Assembly: GCA_048264105.1 (NCBI GenBank)
Contig: JBLXDJ010000001.1
Coordinates: 248,001-312,000 of the forward strand
Direction: 5' to 3'
Length of the DNA stretch: 64,000 nt
DNA from: Oceanospirillum sp048264105
GTDB lineage: Bacteria; Pseudomonadota; Gammaproteobacteria; Pseudomonadales; Halomonadaceae
Shown here: positions 16,845 to 26,020 of the stretch, in pieces
Numbering within the stretch: position 1 is the stretch's first letter
Layout: the number at the start of each line of letters is the position of its first letter
Made by a program: the position numbers and the translations under genes
The notes under the pieces: generated by a model
Databases searched by the model: none
The model's input: only the letters and a program-made list of their open reading frames with translations
What the model was told of the DNA's origin: nothing

Positions 16845-18326
16845 TCAGTACGGGCGCTCAATGTCGCCGGTCTCTACAAACACGCTCTTGGTCTGGGTGT
16901 AGTGGTAGAGGGTTTCGATACCGTTTTCGCGACCAATGCCGGACAGTTTGTAACCACCCACCGGCATCTCAGCAGGGGATGCGCCCCAGGTGTTGATCCA
17001 GCAGATACCCGCCTGCAGACGGTTGATGACGCGATGGGCGCGCCCCAGATCCTTGGTGAAAACACCGGCGGCCAGGCCGTATTCGGTGTTGTTGGCGCGG
17101 GTGATCACTTCCTCTTCATCAGAGAAGCGCAGTACCGACATCACTGGGCCAAAGATCTCGTCGATCACCTGTGGCATATCGTCGGTGCAGTCGGCAAATA
17201 TGGTGGGCTTAACGAATGCGCCCTTATCGAGACCGTTTTCCGTCGCCTGTTCACCACCGCAAACCAGACGGGCACCGGCTTTTTTGGCCGCTTCGATATA
17301 GCCCAGAACCTTCTGCATGTGGTCTTTGGAGATCAGTGCGCCCACCTGAGTTTTCGGGTCGGTGGGGTCGCCGATAATCATCTGTTCGGTGCGGGTTTTC
17401 AGTTCTTCAAGGAAGGCGTCATAGATATCATCGTGGACAAAGACGCGGGTGCCGTTAGTGCACACTTCGCCCTGAGTGTAGAAATTAGCCAGCATGGCAC
17501 CGGAAACCGCCTGCTCAATCGGCATATCCGGGAAGATAATCATGGGGGATTTACCGCCCAGCTCCATGGTCACTTGCTTCAGGGTCTTGGCGGAATCACC
17601 CATCACCGCTTTACCGGTGCCGCATTCGCCGGTGAAGGACACCTTGCTGATCTCAGGATGTGCGGTCAGCATCTGGCCGACACGGGCATCACCCTGAATC
17701 ACATTGAAAACACCATCCGGTACACCGGCTTCGGTGTAGATTTCGGCCAGCTTCAGCACACTTAACGGAGTTTCTTCCGAAGGCTTGAAGATCATGGCGT
17801 TACCCGCAGCCAGTGCCGGTGCGGATTTCCAGCAGGCGATCTGAATCGGGTAGTTCCAGGCACCGATACCGGCGCAAACACCCAAAGGCTCGCGGCGGGT
17901 GTAGAAAAAGTTCTGATCATTCAGCTGCTGATAATCGCCCTGAATTTTGTCGGCGAGACCGGCGTAGTACTCGATCACATCAGCGCCGGTGACGATATCC
18001 ACGCAGTCTGCTTCCTGAATCGGCTTACCGGTATCCAGCACTTCCAGCATCGCCAGCTCGTCGTTACGCTCGCGCAGCAAAGCAACGGCTTTGTTCAGAA
18101 TACGGCCGCGCTCAATACCGGTCATCGCAGCCCATTGCGCCTGACCCGCTTTAGCGGAGGCGATAGCCGCAGCCATTGTGGCGTCATCACCCTGAGCGAC
18201 GGTGGCAATCACTTCACCGTTAGCCGGGTTGATGCTGGCAAACGTCTCTTTCGGTGTTTCTGTGGTGTAGCGACCGTGGACATAGTGTTGGGTGATAGAT
18301 GTTTGCTGTGTCAGTGCTGTTGTCAT
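16845..18326 (-). CDS. betB: Betaine-aldehyde dehydrogenase
   Basis: BetB oxidises betaine aldehyde to glycine betaine with NAD(P)+. The 493-residue aldehyde dehydrogenase shows the glutamate motif MELGGKSP (about 261), the catalytic cysteine in TQGEVCTNGTRV (about 294) and the PWNYP-equivalent GAWNYPIQIACWK (about 160). It is the second gene of betIBA, 135 bp after betI and 18 bp before betA. Confidence 0.96.
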   Translation of the reverse strand: MTTALTQQTSITQHYVHGRYTTETPKETFASINPANGEVIATVAQGDDATMAAAIASAKAGQAQWAAMTGIERGRILNKAVALLRERNDELAMLEVLDTGKPIQEADCVDIVTGADVIEYYAGLADKIQGDYQQLNDQNFFYTRREPLGVCAGIGAWNYPIQIACWKSAPALAAGNAMIFKPSEETPLSVLKLAEIYTEAGVPDGVFNVIQGDARVGQMLTAHPEISKVSFTGECGTGKAVMGDSAKTLKQVTMELGGKSPMIIFPDMPIEQAVSGAMLANFYTQGEVCTNGTRVFVHDDIYDAFLEELKTRTEQMIIGDPTDPKTQVGALISKDHMQKVLGYIEAAKKAGARLVCGGEQATENGLDKGAFVKPTIFADCTDDMPQVIDEIFGPVMSVLRFSDEEEVITRANNTEYGLAAGVFTKDLGRAHRVINRLQAGICWINTWGASPAEMPVGGYKLSGIGRENGIETLYHYTQTKSVFVETGDIERPY

Positions 18327-18461
18327 GTTGGTAACCCGATAATGTTTCTGGCGATGTATTCAGTTCAGAGCTTAAAAATTTAAAACAGGATGCTGTCCCG
18401 GGCGGTCTTGAGTACCGCGCAGCGCTGTGTGCCGGACCGTATTCTGTCGGGGACAGTGCAC

Positions 18462-19064
18462 TCAGGTGTCCTGCCAGACCGATTCCGGTAGCTTCAGTTT
18501 CAGGTAATCCAGAATCAGGCTTTCAGCCAGTTCCTTGTCGATGCCGTTGGGCGACAAGGCACCCCGCAGCCAGATCCCATCGACCAAAGCCGCCACGCCC
18601 TGAGCGATAAAGGCGGCTTCCTCGTGGCTGACCACCTGCTTTAGCTCGTAACGCAGGTAGGAGAGCAGGCGTTGCTCGTTCACCCGCTGCAAACGGTGCA
18701 GTTGCGGCTTGTGCATGGAGTGCGACCAGAAGGTCAGCCAGGTTTTCACCACCTTGCTGTCTAATTGTTTAGGGTCAAAATTACCTTCCACAACCGCTTT
18801 AATGCGGGCGACAACATCGTTTTTATCGACGCTTTTCAGTCGATTGCTGATGGCTGCGGACAGATCTTTAAGAACTGAACGCATGGTTTCTTCCAGCAAG
18901 CCATCCTTACCACCGAAGTAATGGTTGATAATTGCCGGGGAAACGCCGGCATATTTCGCGATCATGGCGACACTGGCCTTATGAAGACCGACATCGTTAA
19001 CCGCTTCCATGGTGGCGTTAATCAGCTGAGGCTTACGGATTTCCGGCATGCCGACTTTAGGCAT
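18462..19064 (-). CDS. betI: TetR-family choline-responsive repressor
   Basis: A 200-residue TetR-family regulator. The N-terminal helix-turn-helix (about 27-48, GLHKASVAMIAKYAGVSPAI plus NHYFGGKDGLLEE) is typical of BetI, and the conserved start VGMPEIRKPQLI matches BetI proteins. BetI represses its own operon and is released by choline. It is the first gene of the betIBA-choXWV run. A candidate operator lies 23-38 bp upstream. Confidence 0.93.
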   Translation of the reverse strand: MPKVGMPEIRKPQLINATMEAVNDVGLHKASVAMIAKYAGVSPAIINHYFGGKDGLLEETMRSVLKDLSAAISNRLKSVDKNDVVARIKAVVEGNFDPKQLDSKVVKTWLTFWSHSMHKPQLHRLQRVNEQRLLSYLRYELKQVVSHEEAAFIAQGVAALVDGIWLRGALSPNGIDKELAESLILDYLKLKLPESVWQDT

Positions 19065-19086
19065 CGCAACCGCTCCCTGTTTTTTC

Positions 19087-19102
19087 TTAAATGAATGTTT
19101 AA
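19087..19102 (-). promoter_or_regulatory. Candidate BetI operator
   Basis: TTAAATGAATGTTTAA is an interrupted inverted repeat (TTAAA-N6-TTTAA) in the AT-rich betI upstream region. Position is right for autoregulation but the match to a known BetI site is not established. The rest of 19065-19342 is AT-rich and without genes. Confidence 0.4.
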
Positions 19103-19342
19103 TTAAAAATGACAGATGCGACCAAGGTCTGCAAGCAAAAATTCATTAGGGTTCTAATCTAATATTTCATCCGTGGATTTAATTGCAGGAAATCACTGCA
19201 AACGTGCGGTTAAAATCTTAAAAATGTCGTTATAGGGGTAAATATTAGGAGTCTTATGTTTTGGGTTGGATATTTTCGACTGGTGAGTCATTTTTTGGGT
19301 GGTGAGATGTTTTGAGGGCTTTTTCTGAATTTGAGGCACAAA

Positions 19343-19367
19343 AAAACCGCATACGGGATGCGGTTTT
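19343..19367. terminator. Terminator of the DMT transporter gene
   Basis: AAAACCGCAT pairs with ATGCGGTTTT, flanked by an A-run that becomes a T-run on the minus strand. Confidence 0.85.
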
Positions 19368-19389
19368 AACAGGATGCGGGGGTTAAGAG

Positions 19390-20298
19390 TTAACTGATGG
19401 CCGGCTTTTTTCGTCCCAACAGATGGGCTATCACCTGCCAGCGGTTGATCAGCATGGCGCTGAAGATCAGGGCGCAGCCGACAAACTGCAGGCCGGTCAT
19501 GGTTTCACCCAACCAGATGCTGGCAAACAGGGCTGCCCAGATCGGCTCTAAGGTCATAATAATGGCGGCGTGGCTGGCGGGAGCCATGCCCTGTGCTTTG
19601 GTCTGGAACAGAAAACGGCCACTGGTGGCGATAATGCCGCTGGCGAAGATCCAGCCCCAGATATCCCACTCAAAGGACCACTGCCATTCTTCCATAAAGA
19701 GGCTGACGGTAAAGGCGATGATGGCGGTAATCGCCATCTGAATGGTGGTGAGTGGCAGCGCCGGTATCGAAGCGGCATATCGGCTGTTCAGGGTAAAGAA
19801 GAGGGCAAACAAAAAGGCGGAGGTCAGAAACGACAACTCTCCCCAGCCAAAGTGAAAGCTGCTATCCAGCGATAAACAGGCCAAACCTGCAATCACTACC
19901 GGCATGGAGTACCAGAGGCTTTTGCTGGCTTTCTCGCCAAAGAAAAGTGTCACCACGGGGACTAATACCGCACCCAGGCTGGTCAGAAATGCGCCGACAC
20001 CAACATGATTGCCGTAGAACAGCCCCAGAATCCAGAAGGTCATGGCGATACCGAATACCAGTCCCACCAGAGCACTCTTTTTCAGCTCCTCTTTATTTAG
20101 TTTTCGCAGCGGTGTTGATGCCATGCCGCCCAGAAAAATACCGGCGATCAGAAAGCGGATAGAAAGAAACAATATAGGGGAGAACGCCGCCATGGCGTTT
20201 TTTGAGAAGATCCAGCCCGCACCGGCCAGCAGAGTCACCAGCACCAGTAAAAGATCAGCCTGAGTGCTGCGGGACAGGGACATAACAGCGTTGCGCAT
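19390..20298 (-). CDS. EamA/DMT-family transporter
   Basis: A 302-residue inner-membrane protein with ten predicted helices in two EamA repeats. The first begins LLLVLVTLLAGAGWIFSKNA and the second near SFLTSAFLFALFF; the segment MTLEPIWAALFASIWLGE is the usual end of the second repeat. Members export amino acids, nucleosides or other metabolites; the substrate is unknown. The start has AAGGAA upstream. It is monocistronic. Confidence 0.88.
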   Translation of the reverse strand: MRNAVMSLSRSTQADLLLVLVTLLAGAGWIFSKNAMAAFSPILFLSIRFLIAGIFLGGMASTPLRKLNKEELKKSALVGLVFGIAMTFWILGLFYGNHVGVGAFLTSLGAVLVPVVTLFFGEKASKSLWYSMPVVIAGLACLSLDSSFHFGWGELSFLTSAFLFALFFTLNSRYAASIPALPLTTIQMAITAIIAFTVSLFMEEWQWSFEWDIWGWIFASGIIATSGRFLFQTKAQGMAPASHAAIIMTLEPIWAALFASIWLGETMTGLQFVGCALIFSAMLINRWQVIAHLLGRKKPAIS

Positions 20299-20483
20299 AA
20301 AAATTCCTTGAGGTGACAGGCCTGCACGACCTGCGCTCTTGCAGTGTTAGAAGAAAAGCTCTTGGGGTTTTAAAGGTAAAACGGCCGAAACAAGCCACTT
20401 TTTCAGTGTTTTTTATAAGGATATTCTGATTTTGTCCGGCAAAAAGAGCATAATACCGCCTTCAACCCACAGGGAACATTAAA

Positions 20484-21044
20484 ATGAGTATTGAACAAGC
20501 ACTGATGGAGCGTAGTGGCTCTAAATGTGAATTATGCGGCTCGGAAGAAAATCTGGCTGTTTTTGAAGTACCGCCTGTAGAAGCGCACTCTGATAAGTGC
20601 ATTCTGGCATGCGGTACTTGCCGTGATCAGATCGAAGGCGAAGAGCTGGATCAGAATCACTGGCGCTGCCTGAATGACAGCATGTGGAGCCCGGTTCCTG
20701 TGGTACAGGTGGTGGCGTGGCGTATGCTGAGCCGCATCAGTCCTGAGCCATGGGCGCAGGATCTTCTGGATATGATGTATCTGGATGAAGATATGGAAAA
20801 ATGGGCCCGTGCCGGTCTGCCTGCAGAAGATGCAGTGCCGACAATGGACAGCAACGGCGCGCGTCTGGCCGCTGGCGACACGGTTACCCTGATTAAGGAT
20901 CTGGATGTTAAAGGCACCGGCTTTACCGCTAAGCGTGGTACGGCGGTTCGCGGTATCTCACTGACCGACAATCCTGAACATATCGAAGGCCGTGTTAACG
21001 GTGTTCGTATTGTGATTTTGACCAAGTTCGTTAAGAAAGCCTGA
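20484..21044 (+). CDS. PhnA-type zinc-ribbon protein
   Basis: A 186-residue protein of the PhnA family. The N-terminus has a zinc-ribbon with cysteines in CELCGSEE (about 15-18) and CILACGTC (about 40-47). The C-terminal PhnA domain contains DSNGARLAAGDTVTLIKDLDVKG and ends in VILTKFVKKA. PhnA was named from the E. coli alkylphosphonate locus but is not part of the C-P lyase core, and its role is not settled. No phn genes are nearby. The ribosome site is CAGGGA. Confidence 0.85.
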   Translation: MSIEQALMERSGSKCELCGSEENLAVFEVPPVEAHSDKCILACGTCRDQIEGEELDQNHWRCLNDSMWSPVPVVQVVAWRMLSRISPEPWAQDLLDMMYLDEDMEKWARAGLPAEDAVPTMDSNGARLAAGDTVTLIKDLDVKGTGFTAKRGTAVRGISLTDNPEHIEGRVNGVRIVILTKFVKKA

Positions 21045-21095
21045 TCAGGACTTTTTAATAACGGGTCATTTAGTTCTGGCCGGATTTGGTTCCGG

Positions 21096-21872
21096 TCAGG
21101 GCTGACTTATTCTCCCCTCGTAGTAGCCCTTCAACGACTGGTATAAAAGCGTCTGCTTTAGATCGGCCAGTGCCTGATTAAAGGCTTCAATCTCTTTTTT
21201 AGTGACTTTGCCTTTCTTTGGGAACGTAAAGTAGGCTGGTGTAATATTCAGTGGTGGCTGATGAAGGGTTACTTTCGACAGTTGACCATCTTGTCTCAAC
21301 AAATAGGCGGCGGTGTAATTGTTTTCGATAACCGCATCGACCCTGCCTTCCAGTAGTTTTTTCAGATTCTGCTCAGAGCTATTGACGGACTCAATTCTGG
21401 CCCAGGGTTGCTTTCTTAGTTGCTCAAAGCTGGTGCTGACAGCTTTGTCCCGATACATACCGATGCGGTGCGTCCTCATGAAAGCTTCCAGATCACCTGT
21501 GTAGTCTGTTTTGCTCTTCTTTAGAGTGATAAAGATATTTTCCCGGATATGAATGGGCTCATCGGGGAAGGTCAGGAAGCTTTCGTAATCATCCCGCTTG
21601 AGCACCGTATAGGCGATATCACATTTGCCCTCTTTTGAGCGGGAGACCACCCTAAGCCAGGGCATAAAATCAATCTTGATTTGCCAGTCCAGCTTCTCAG
21701 CGACCGCTTCCAGTACATGGCTGGCAAATCCATCCGGCTGGTTATTCCAGGCAGGCATCGAGTGGGGAGGGAGAATAAGAGAGCAGGCTGTAAAGCTTCT
21801 GCCCTCGTTGCTGTCTGCATAAGTGACCGTGGAGATCGCCAGAATTAGGCTGAGATACAGATATCGGACCAT
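21096..21872 (-). CDS. Periplasmic solute-binding protein (SBP type 3)
   Basis: A 258-residue protein with a signal peptide (about 1-19, TVTYA-DS) and the bilobed family-3 substrate-binding fold, with LDWQIKIDFMPWLRVVSRSKEGKCDIAYTV near the middle of lobe 1. No ABC permease or ATPase genes are adjacent. Instead it lies 29 bp after a chemoreceptor gene on the same strand, so it may present a ligand to that receptor, or be an orphan sensor. Confidence 0.8.
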   Translation of the reverse strand: MVRYLYLSLILAISTVTYADSNEGRSFTACSLILPPHSMPAWNNQPDGFASHVLEAVAEKLDWQIKIDFMPWLRVVSRSKEGKCDIAYTVLKRDDYESFLTFPDEPIHIRENIFITLKKSKTDYTGDLEAFMRTHRIGMYRDKAVSTSFEQLRKQPWARIESVNSSEQNLKKLLEGRVDAVIENNYTAAYLLRQDGQLSKVTLHQPPLNITPAYFTFPKKGKVTKKEIEAFNQALADLKQTLLYQSLKGYYEGRISQP

Positions 21873-21901
21873 AGTCGATTCCTCTCAATAATCCTGTGTT
21901 T

Positions 21902-23857
21902 TCAGACTTTAAAGCCCGCCATCATTTCGCCCAGATCATCTGCCATTTTTTGTACCTGCTTACTGGCTTTCTCCGCATCGGAAACCCGCTCGGATGTCTC
22001 TTCCACGGTGGTGGAGATGGTCGACATATTGCGGGCAATATCGTTAGCCACGGCCGATTGCTGCTCTACGGCTGCGGCTACGTTACCGTTCATGCTGGCG
22101 ATGCCATCAATAATGCCGCCGATCGCCTGCAGCGCATCGTTGGTTTGCTCGGACAGGACAACGCTCTGTTCTGCCTGAGTGGTGCACTCTCTGATCGCGC
22201 TGACGCTGCGTCCTGTGGTGTCCTGCAGGCTCTGGATAATGCCCTGAATCTCTGTGGTGGAATCCTGGGTTTTCTGAGCCAGCATGCGCACTTCATCGGC
22301 GACCACGGCAAAGCCCCGGCCACTTTCACCGGCTCGGGCGGCTTCAATGGCGGCATTTAACGCCAGCAGGTTGGTTTGCTCGGAGATATTTTCGATCACC
22401 TCGATCACCTGGCCGATATCCTGACTTTTCTGTTCCAGCTCATGAATGTCGATCATCGCCGCCTGAAGTGTCTCGGACAGTTTCTGAATGGACGCCAGGT
22501 TCTGGTTGACGGCATCCCGTCCGGCATTGGTCGCTTCGCGGCCGGATTCCGCCTGTGTGGCAGACTCGGTGGCGTTTTGCACCACTTCATGGATGCTCTG
22601 GCTCATCTCTTCGATGGCAACGACCACCTGATCAGTCATCTGTTTCTGATGTTGAATCGTTTTGGTGTTCTCGCTGGCGGTTTTAGCACCGATATCAGCG
22701 GATTCTTCCAGCGCCTGTGTGGTCTGCGCCATACCACTGATCAGACTTTTCAGTTTGCTGCTCATTTCACAAACCGAGCGATAGATACCGGTGTCTTTGT
22801 CGCTAACCACCAGATCACGGCTCAGATCACCACTGGCAATGGCGCGGGTAATCGCGTCGATGGTTTTAGGTTCGCCACCCACCGGCCGCTGAATGGCGCG
22901 TACCATGGCGAGGGACATGCCAATAGCCGCCAGTAGTGCAAACAGGGCGATACCGGCCACCATCAGCACGGTTTGTTCGTTCTCTGACTGTACCTGCGGG
23001 CCGAGTGCATCCTGCTCCGCTTTAACAGAGAGTTTTACCTCTTCGATATGGGACGCGACCTGAGGCCCGACTTTATTCAGGGTGTTGTCGATCAGGTCAT
23101 TACGCTGGGTGATGATATTCCGGATCTGGGTAAAGGCCTCAAGGTAGGCTTTGTGAGCCGCCCGGAACTGAGCCAGTTGCTCCCGGCGTTGCGGGTTTTG
23201 CAGATTACGGTCCAGCACTGAAAGGGCTTCAGGCAGGGCCTGAGATAACTCTTTTATTGCGCGCTGAGCATCCTCCTCGCTGTTGGTGACCAGATATTTG
23301 ATCGCATACAGCCGACCCAGCAGGAGTTCTTCCTGAACGATGCCTGCGTAATGAGAGGCTTCAGGGTCCTGATCATTAAAAGCAGAAACCATAATGTCGC
23401 TGACATGAGTCCGCATAGCGATGCCGTTGGGGTCCAGTTGATTTTTCACCACATCATTGCGTTGCTTAAAGAGATCGATGACTTTCATAAAGGCCGCATC
23501 ATATCTTTCGATCTCACTGATCGTTTTGCTGATCAGTTCAGCCCGCTCGGGTTTGATGATCTCTTCTCTGGCCTGTTTGAGATAGCTGTCCATGGCGGCT
23601 TTACGCTGGTTGTATTCCTCGATTCTGGCTTCATCACGGGTATTGATAAAGCCCAGTACCGCCAGTCGCATGGAGAGCATATTGGCCTGAACACGGGCTG
23701 AAAGATTGGAGTCCCGTGCCAGTTCCCGGTAGCTGGTAAAGCCCTGAAAGCTTTGATTAAGTCCGGTATAGGAGACGGTGGATATGATAAGCAGTAATAC
23801 AATGAGGCTGCCGAAGGCGAGGTTCAGCGTTGCTTTAAGGCTGAGGTCTTTAAACAT
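21902..23857 (-). CDS. Methyl-accepting chemotaxis protein
   Basis: A receptor of about 650 residues. TM1 is at about 10-30 and a large helical periplasmic domain of about 270 residues follows, beginning SNLSARVQANMLSMRLAVLG; this resembles a helical bimodular (HBM) sensor domain. TM2 (LMVAGIALFALLAAIGMSLAM) precedes a HAMP linker. The cytoplasmic signalling hairpin has the invariant tip EQTNLLALNAAIEAARAGE and GFAVVADEVRMLA. The ATG at 23857 was chosen; an ATG at 23881 also has a purine-rich upstream. A solute-binding protein gene follows, probably in the same operon. Confidence 0.93.
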   Translation of the reverse strand: MFKDLSLKATLNLAFGSLIVLLLIISTVSYTGLNQSFQGFTSYRELARDSNLSARVQANMLSMRLAVLGFINTRDEARIEEYNQRKAAMDSYLKQAREEIIKPERAELISKTISEIERYDAAFMKVIDLFKQRNDVVKNQLDPNGIAMRTHVSDIMVSAFNDQDPEASHYAGIVQEELLLGRLYAIKYLVTNSEEDAQRAIKELSQALPEALSVLDRNLQNPQRREQLAQFRAAHKAYLEAFTQIRNIITQRNDLIDNTLNKVGPQVASHIEEVKLSVKAEQDALGPQVQSENEQTVLMVAGIALFALLAAIGMSLAMVRAIQRPVGGEPKTIDAITRAIASGDLSRDLVVSDKDTGIYRSVCEMSSKLKSLISGMAQTTQALEESADIGAKTASENTKTIQHQKQMTDQVVVAIEEMSQSIHEVVQNATESATQAESGREATNAGRDAVNQNLASIQKLSETLQAAMIDIHELEQKSQDIGQVIEVIENISEQTNLLALNAAIEAARAGESGRGFAVVADEVRMLAQKTQDSTTEIQGIIQSLQDTTGRSVSAIRECTTQAEQSVVLSEQTNDALQAIGGIIDGIASMNGNVAAAVEQQSAVANDIARNMSTISTTVEETSERVSDAEKASKQVQKMADDLGEMMAGFKV

Positions 23858-24000
23858 GGAGGTGCCCTTATTTCTGAGCATCCTTGCCTTTAAGATGTAA
23901 TTATCTTGTCTGTTATTGGATAGTGTAGCCGATGGGGCTTATTTGCAAGTATCTTCAATCGATTCCGCTTTAAATAAAATAATAGGTTGGCTAAATAAAA

Positions 24001-24023
24001 AAGCAGGCTGAATTAGCCTGCTT
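24001..24023 (-). terminator. Terminator of the GST gene
   Basis: AAGCAGGCT pairs with AGCCTGCTT across a 5-nt loop, with an A-run on the left that gives U-run on the minus-strand transcript. Confidence 0.8.
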
Positions 24024-24085
24024 TAAATCGTTAGCTCATGGTTTATTGTAGCTATTAACCGGAGATCTGCTAATCAGTTGATCTC

Positions 24086-24718
24086 TTATCGGCTAAAGAT
24101 CTCTTTCACACCCGGCAGCGCAAAAACGCGATCCAGATACGCGTGGATCGGGCTGTCTTCCTCAACCAGTTGCAGGTCGCCTTTCTGCAGTGTTGCGTAG
24201 TGTGCCAGCGGTGTAATCAGGGCATCTGCCAGCATAAAGCGATCACCACAGATAAAGTCACGATCTTTAATGCGCTCTTCAATAACGGAGACGGCCTTCA
24301 GAACCAGCGGCTTGTTTTCCAGCATACGCTCAATGTTAGGCTTACCCTCAGGGCCGGTGGGTACTACGTACTCAATCAGATAGCTGCGGATAATGGCGTG
24401 ATCCAGCTGGGTCATGGCGCGGGAGCACCAGGCATCATGTTCTGCCTGTTCTTTCAGGTCTTCCGGCTGCAGCGGGTTTTCCGGGAATCGGGCATCAAGA
24501 TAACGACAGATCGCCAGCGTTTCGGTCAGCGTCATGCCATCGTGATGGATGATCGGAAATTTGGAGTAGGGGTGGATATTGGCGTGGGCTTCGCTACGGA
24601 AAGGGATCTCTTCACCATTCAGAGTCCAGCCAATCTGGAAAGGCTGCTGTTTTGCCGTACAGGTGAGGGCAACGCTGCGAACCAGATTGCTGTGGGGCAT
24701 GCCGTAAACTTCAATCAT
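24086..24718 (-). CDS. Glutathione S-transferase family protein
   Basis: A 210-residue cytoplasmic protein with an N-terminal thioredoxin-like domain (about 1-78) and a C-terminal helical domain. The N-terminal active-site region is GMPHSNLVRSVALT, and the glutathione-binding segment is KFPIIHHDGMTLTETLAICRYL. Substrate unknown. It is divergent from a TetR regulator 226 bp away, which probably controls it. Confidence 0.88.
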   Translation of the reverse strand: MIEVYGMPHSNLVRSVALTCTAKQQPFQIGWTLNGEEIPFRSEAHANIHPYSKFPIIHHDGMTLTETLAICRYLDARFPENPLQPEDLKEQAEHDAWCSRAMTQLDHAIIRSYLIEYVVPTGPEGKPNIERMLENKPLVLKAVSVIEERIKDRDFICGDRFMLADALITPLAHYATLQKGDLQLVEEDSPIHAYLDRVFALPGVKEIFSR

Positions 24719-24802
24719 TTTTCTATCCTTTTTATCCCGGAGCCTGACAGGGCTCTTGTCTTCGTCTTGTTATAAAGGGTCTTGCTGATAGCGCTATATG
24801 AT

Positions 24803-24819
24803 ACACAAGTATGGTGTGT
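24803..24819. promoter_or_regulatory. Candidate TetR operator
   Basis: ACACA-N7-TGTGT inverted repeat in the divergent GST/TetR intergenic region. Confidence 0.35.
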
Positions 24820-24944
24820 GTTTCTGTCTGGGTATCATTTTGTGGCGCTTCAGAGTTGAGAGCAGAATAGAGTGGCTGACAATATGTTCAAGAACATCTT
24901 TTAAGCTTGTGTCATCATAAAGCGATGCTGAAAAGGAGATAACC

Positions 24945-25532
24945 ATGCCCTGGTCACCGGAACATAAAAAACAAACCCGCGATAAGATTCTGACAAGTGC
25001 TTCACGGCTTTTTACCCATCAAGGCTTTGATAAGGTGTCGATTGATCAGGTGATGCAGGAGGCCGGGATGACGCGGGGGGCCTTCTACAAGCACTTTTCG
25101 TCTAAGTCGGAGCTGTATTCTGAGGCGATCATCTATGCATCGACCCGTCGGGCGGGTCGTCAGCTGACGGAAGCGGCCAGCCTGCAGGAGATTATTGATC
25201 TGTACCTGTCCCGGGATCATCTGGATAACGAGGGGGATGTGTGTCCGTTGGCTTTTCTGGTCTCTGATATTACCCAGCGTGAGCCTTTGCAGCAGGAGAC
25301 CTACGCCAAGGTCTTAAAGGGGTTTATTAAGCTGATGGCGCGGGAGTCCGGTCAAAGCCGCGAGCAGGCGATTCTCTCCAGTGTGCTTATGATCGGTGGT
25401 GTTGCTTTGGCGCGGGCTGCCGGTGACGGGGAGCTGTCAGACCAGATTCTTAATGCCGCCAAAGCGGAAGCCCAGCATCAGCTGGGTTGTTCCCCTGAGC
25501 AGCATCCGATGACGGCGGTGCTCTGTGAGTGA
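24945..25532 (+). CDS. TetR-family transcriptional regulator
   Basis: A 195-residue TetR regulator. The helix-turn-helix (about 29-50) reads VSIDQVMQEAGMTRGAFYKH. The ligand domain contains DVCPLAFLVSDI, in which the cysteine (about 93) sits where some redox- or electrophile-sensing TetR proteins have one. It is divergent from the GST gene, so electrophile detoxification is a reasonable guess. Confidence 0.88.
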   Translation: MPWSPEHKKQTRDKILTSASRLFTHQGFDKVSIDQVMQEAGMTRGAFYKHFSSKSELYSEAIIYASTRRAGRQLTEAASLQEIIDLYLSRDHLDNEGDVCPLAFLVSDITQREPLQQETYAKVLKGFIKLMARESGQSREQAILSSVLMIGGVALARAAGDGELSDQILNAAKAEAQHQLGCSPEQHPMTAVLCE

Positions 25533-25608
25533 TGCCATCAGGGTGAATCTGTTAGAGGTGTCGATAAGGTTATAGGGTTTGGTTGTTGAATTTGCTACGG
25601 AGAACAAG

Positions 25609-25935
25609 ATGCCCGAACAGGATTGGTTAAAAGTGTACAACGCCAGTCATCTGCTGGAAGCCCATAACCTTAAGGGAATGCTGCAGGCGATGGGCATTGA
25701 GGTCAGCCTGAAAGGTGAAGGGCTGGTGGCGGGTGCCGGAGAGTTGCCCCCTCAGGAGACCGAGGTGGCGCTTTGGGTGGAGGCGGCGGATTTTACCAGA
25801 GCCAGAGACGCTCTGGCGGCCTTTGAGTCCCCCATGGGCGCACCCTGGTTTTGTAGTGGTTGCGGCGAACGGAATGAAGCCAGCTTTGAGTTCTGCTGGC
25901 ACTGTCAGCGTTGTCCTGATGATAAAACGCCCTGA
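25609..25935 (+). CDS. DUF2007-type small protein with zinc ribbon
   Basis: A 108-residue protein. The first part (WLKVYNASHLLEAHNLKGML, about 5-24) is a DUF2007 putative signal-transducing domain, and the C-terminus has a zinc-ribbon with CSGC and CWHC (about 76-98). The ATG at 25609 has GGAG upstream; an in-frame TTG at 25579 does not. Function unknown. Confidence 0.78.
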   Translation: MPEQDWLKVYNASHLLEAHNLKGMLQAMGIEVSLKGEGLVAGAGELPPQETEVALWVEAADFTRARDALAAFESPMGAPWFCSGCGERNEASFEFCWHCQRCPDDKTP

Positions 25936-25950
25936 TCGCTTTAAGCCGGT

Positions 25951-26020
25951 TGATCAGGGCTGTGGTCAGGACTTTGATTAGGGCGTTGGTCAGGGTTTTA
26001 ATTAAAAGTTATCAGGCTTC
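25951..26020 (-). repeat. Degenerate repeat after the second EAL gene
   Basis: On the minus strand, past the stop GCCTGA, about four imperfect 15-17-bp units follow with cores such as ACCCTGACC, GCCCTAATC, GTCCTGACC and GCCCTGATC. Confidence 0.65.
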
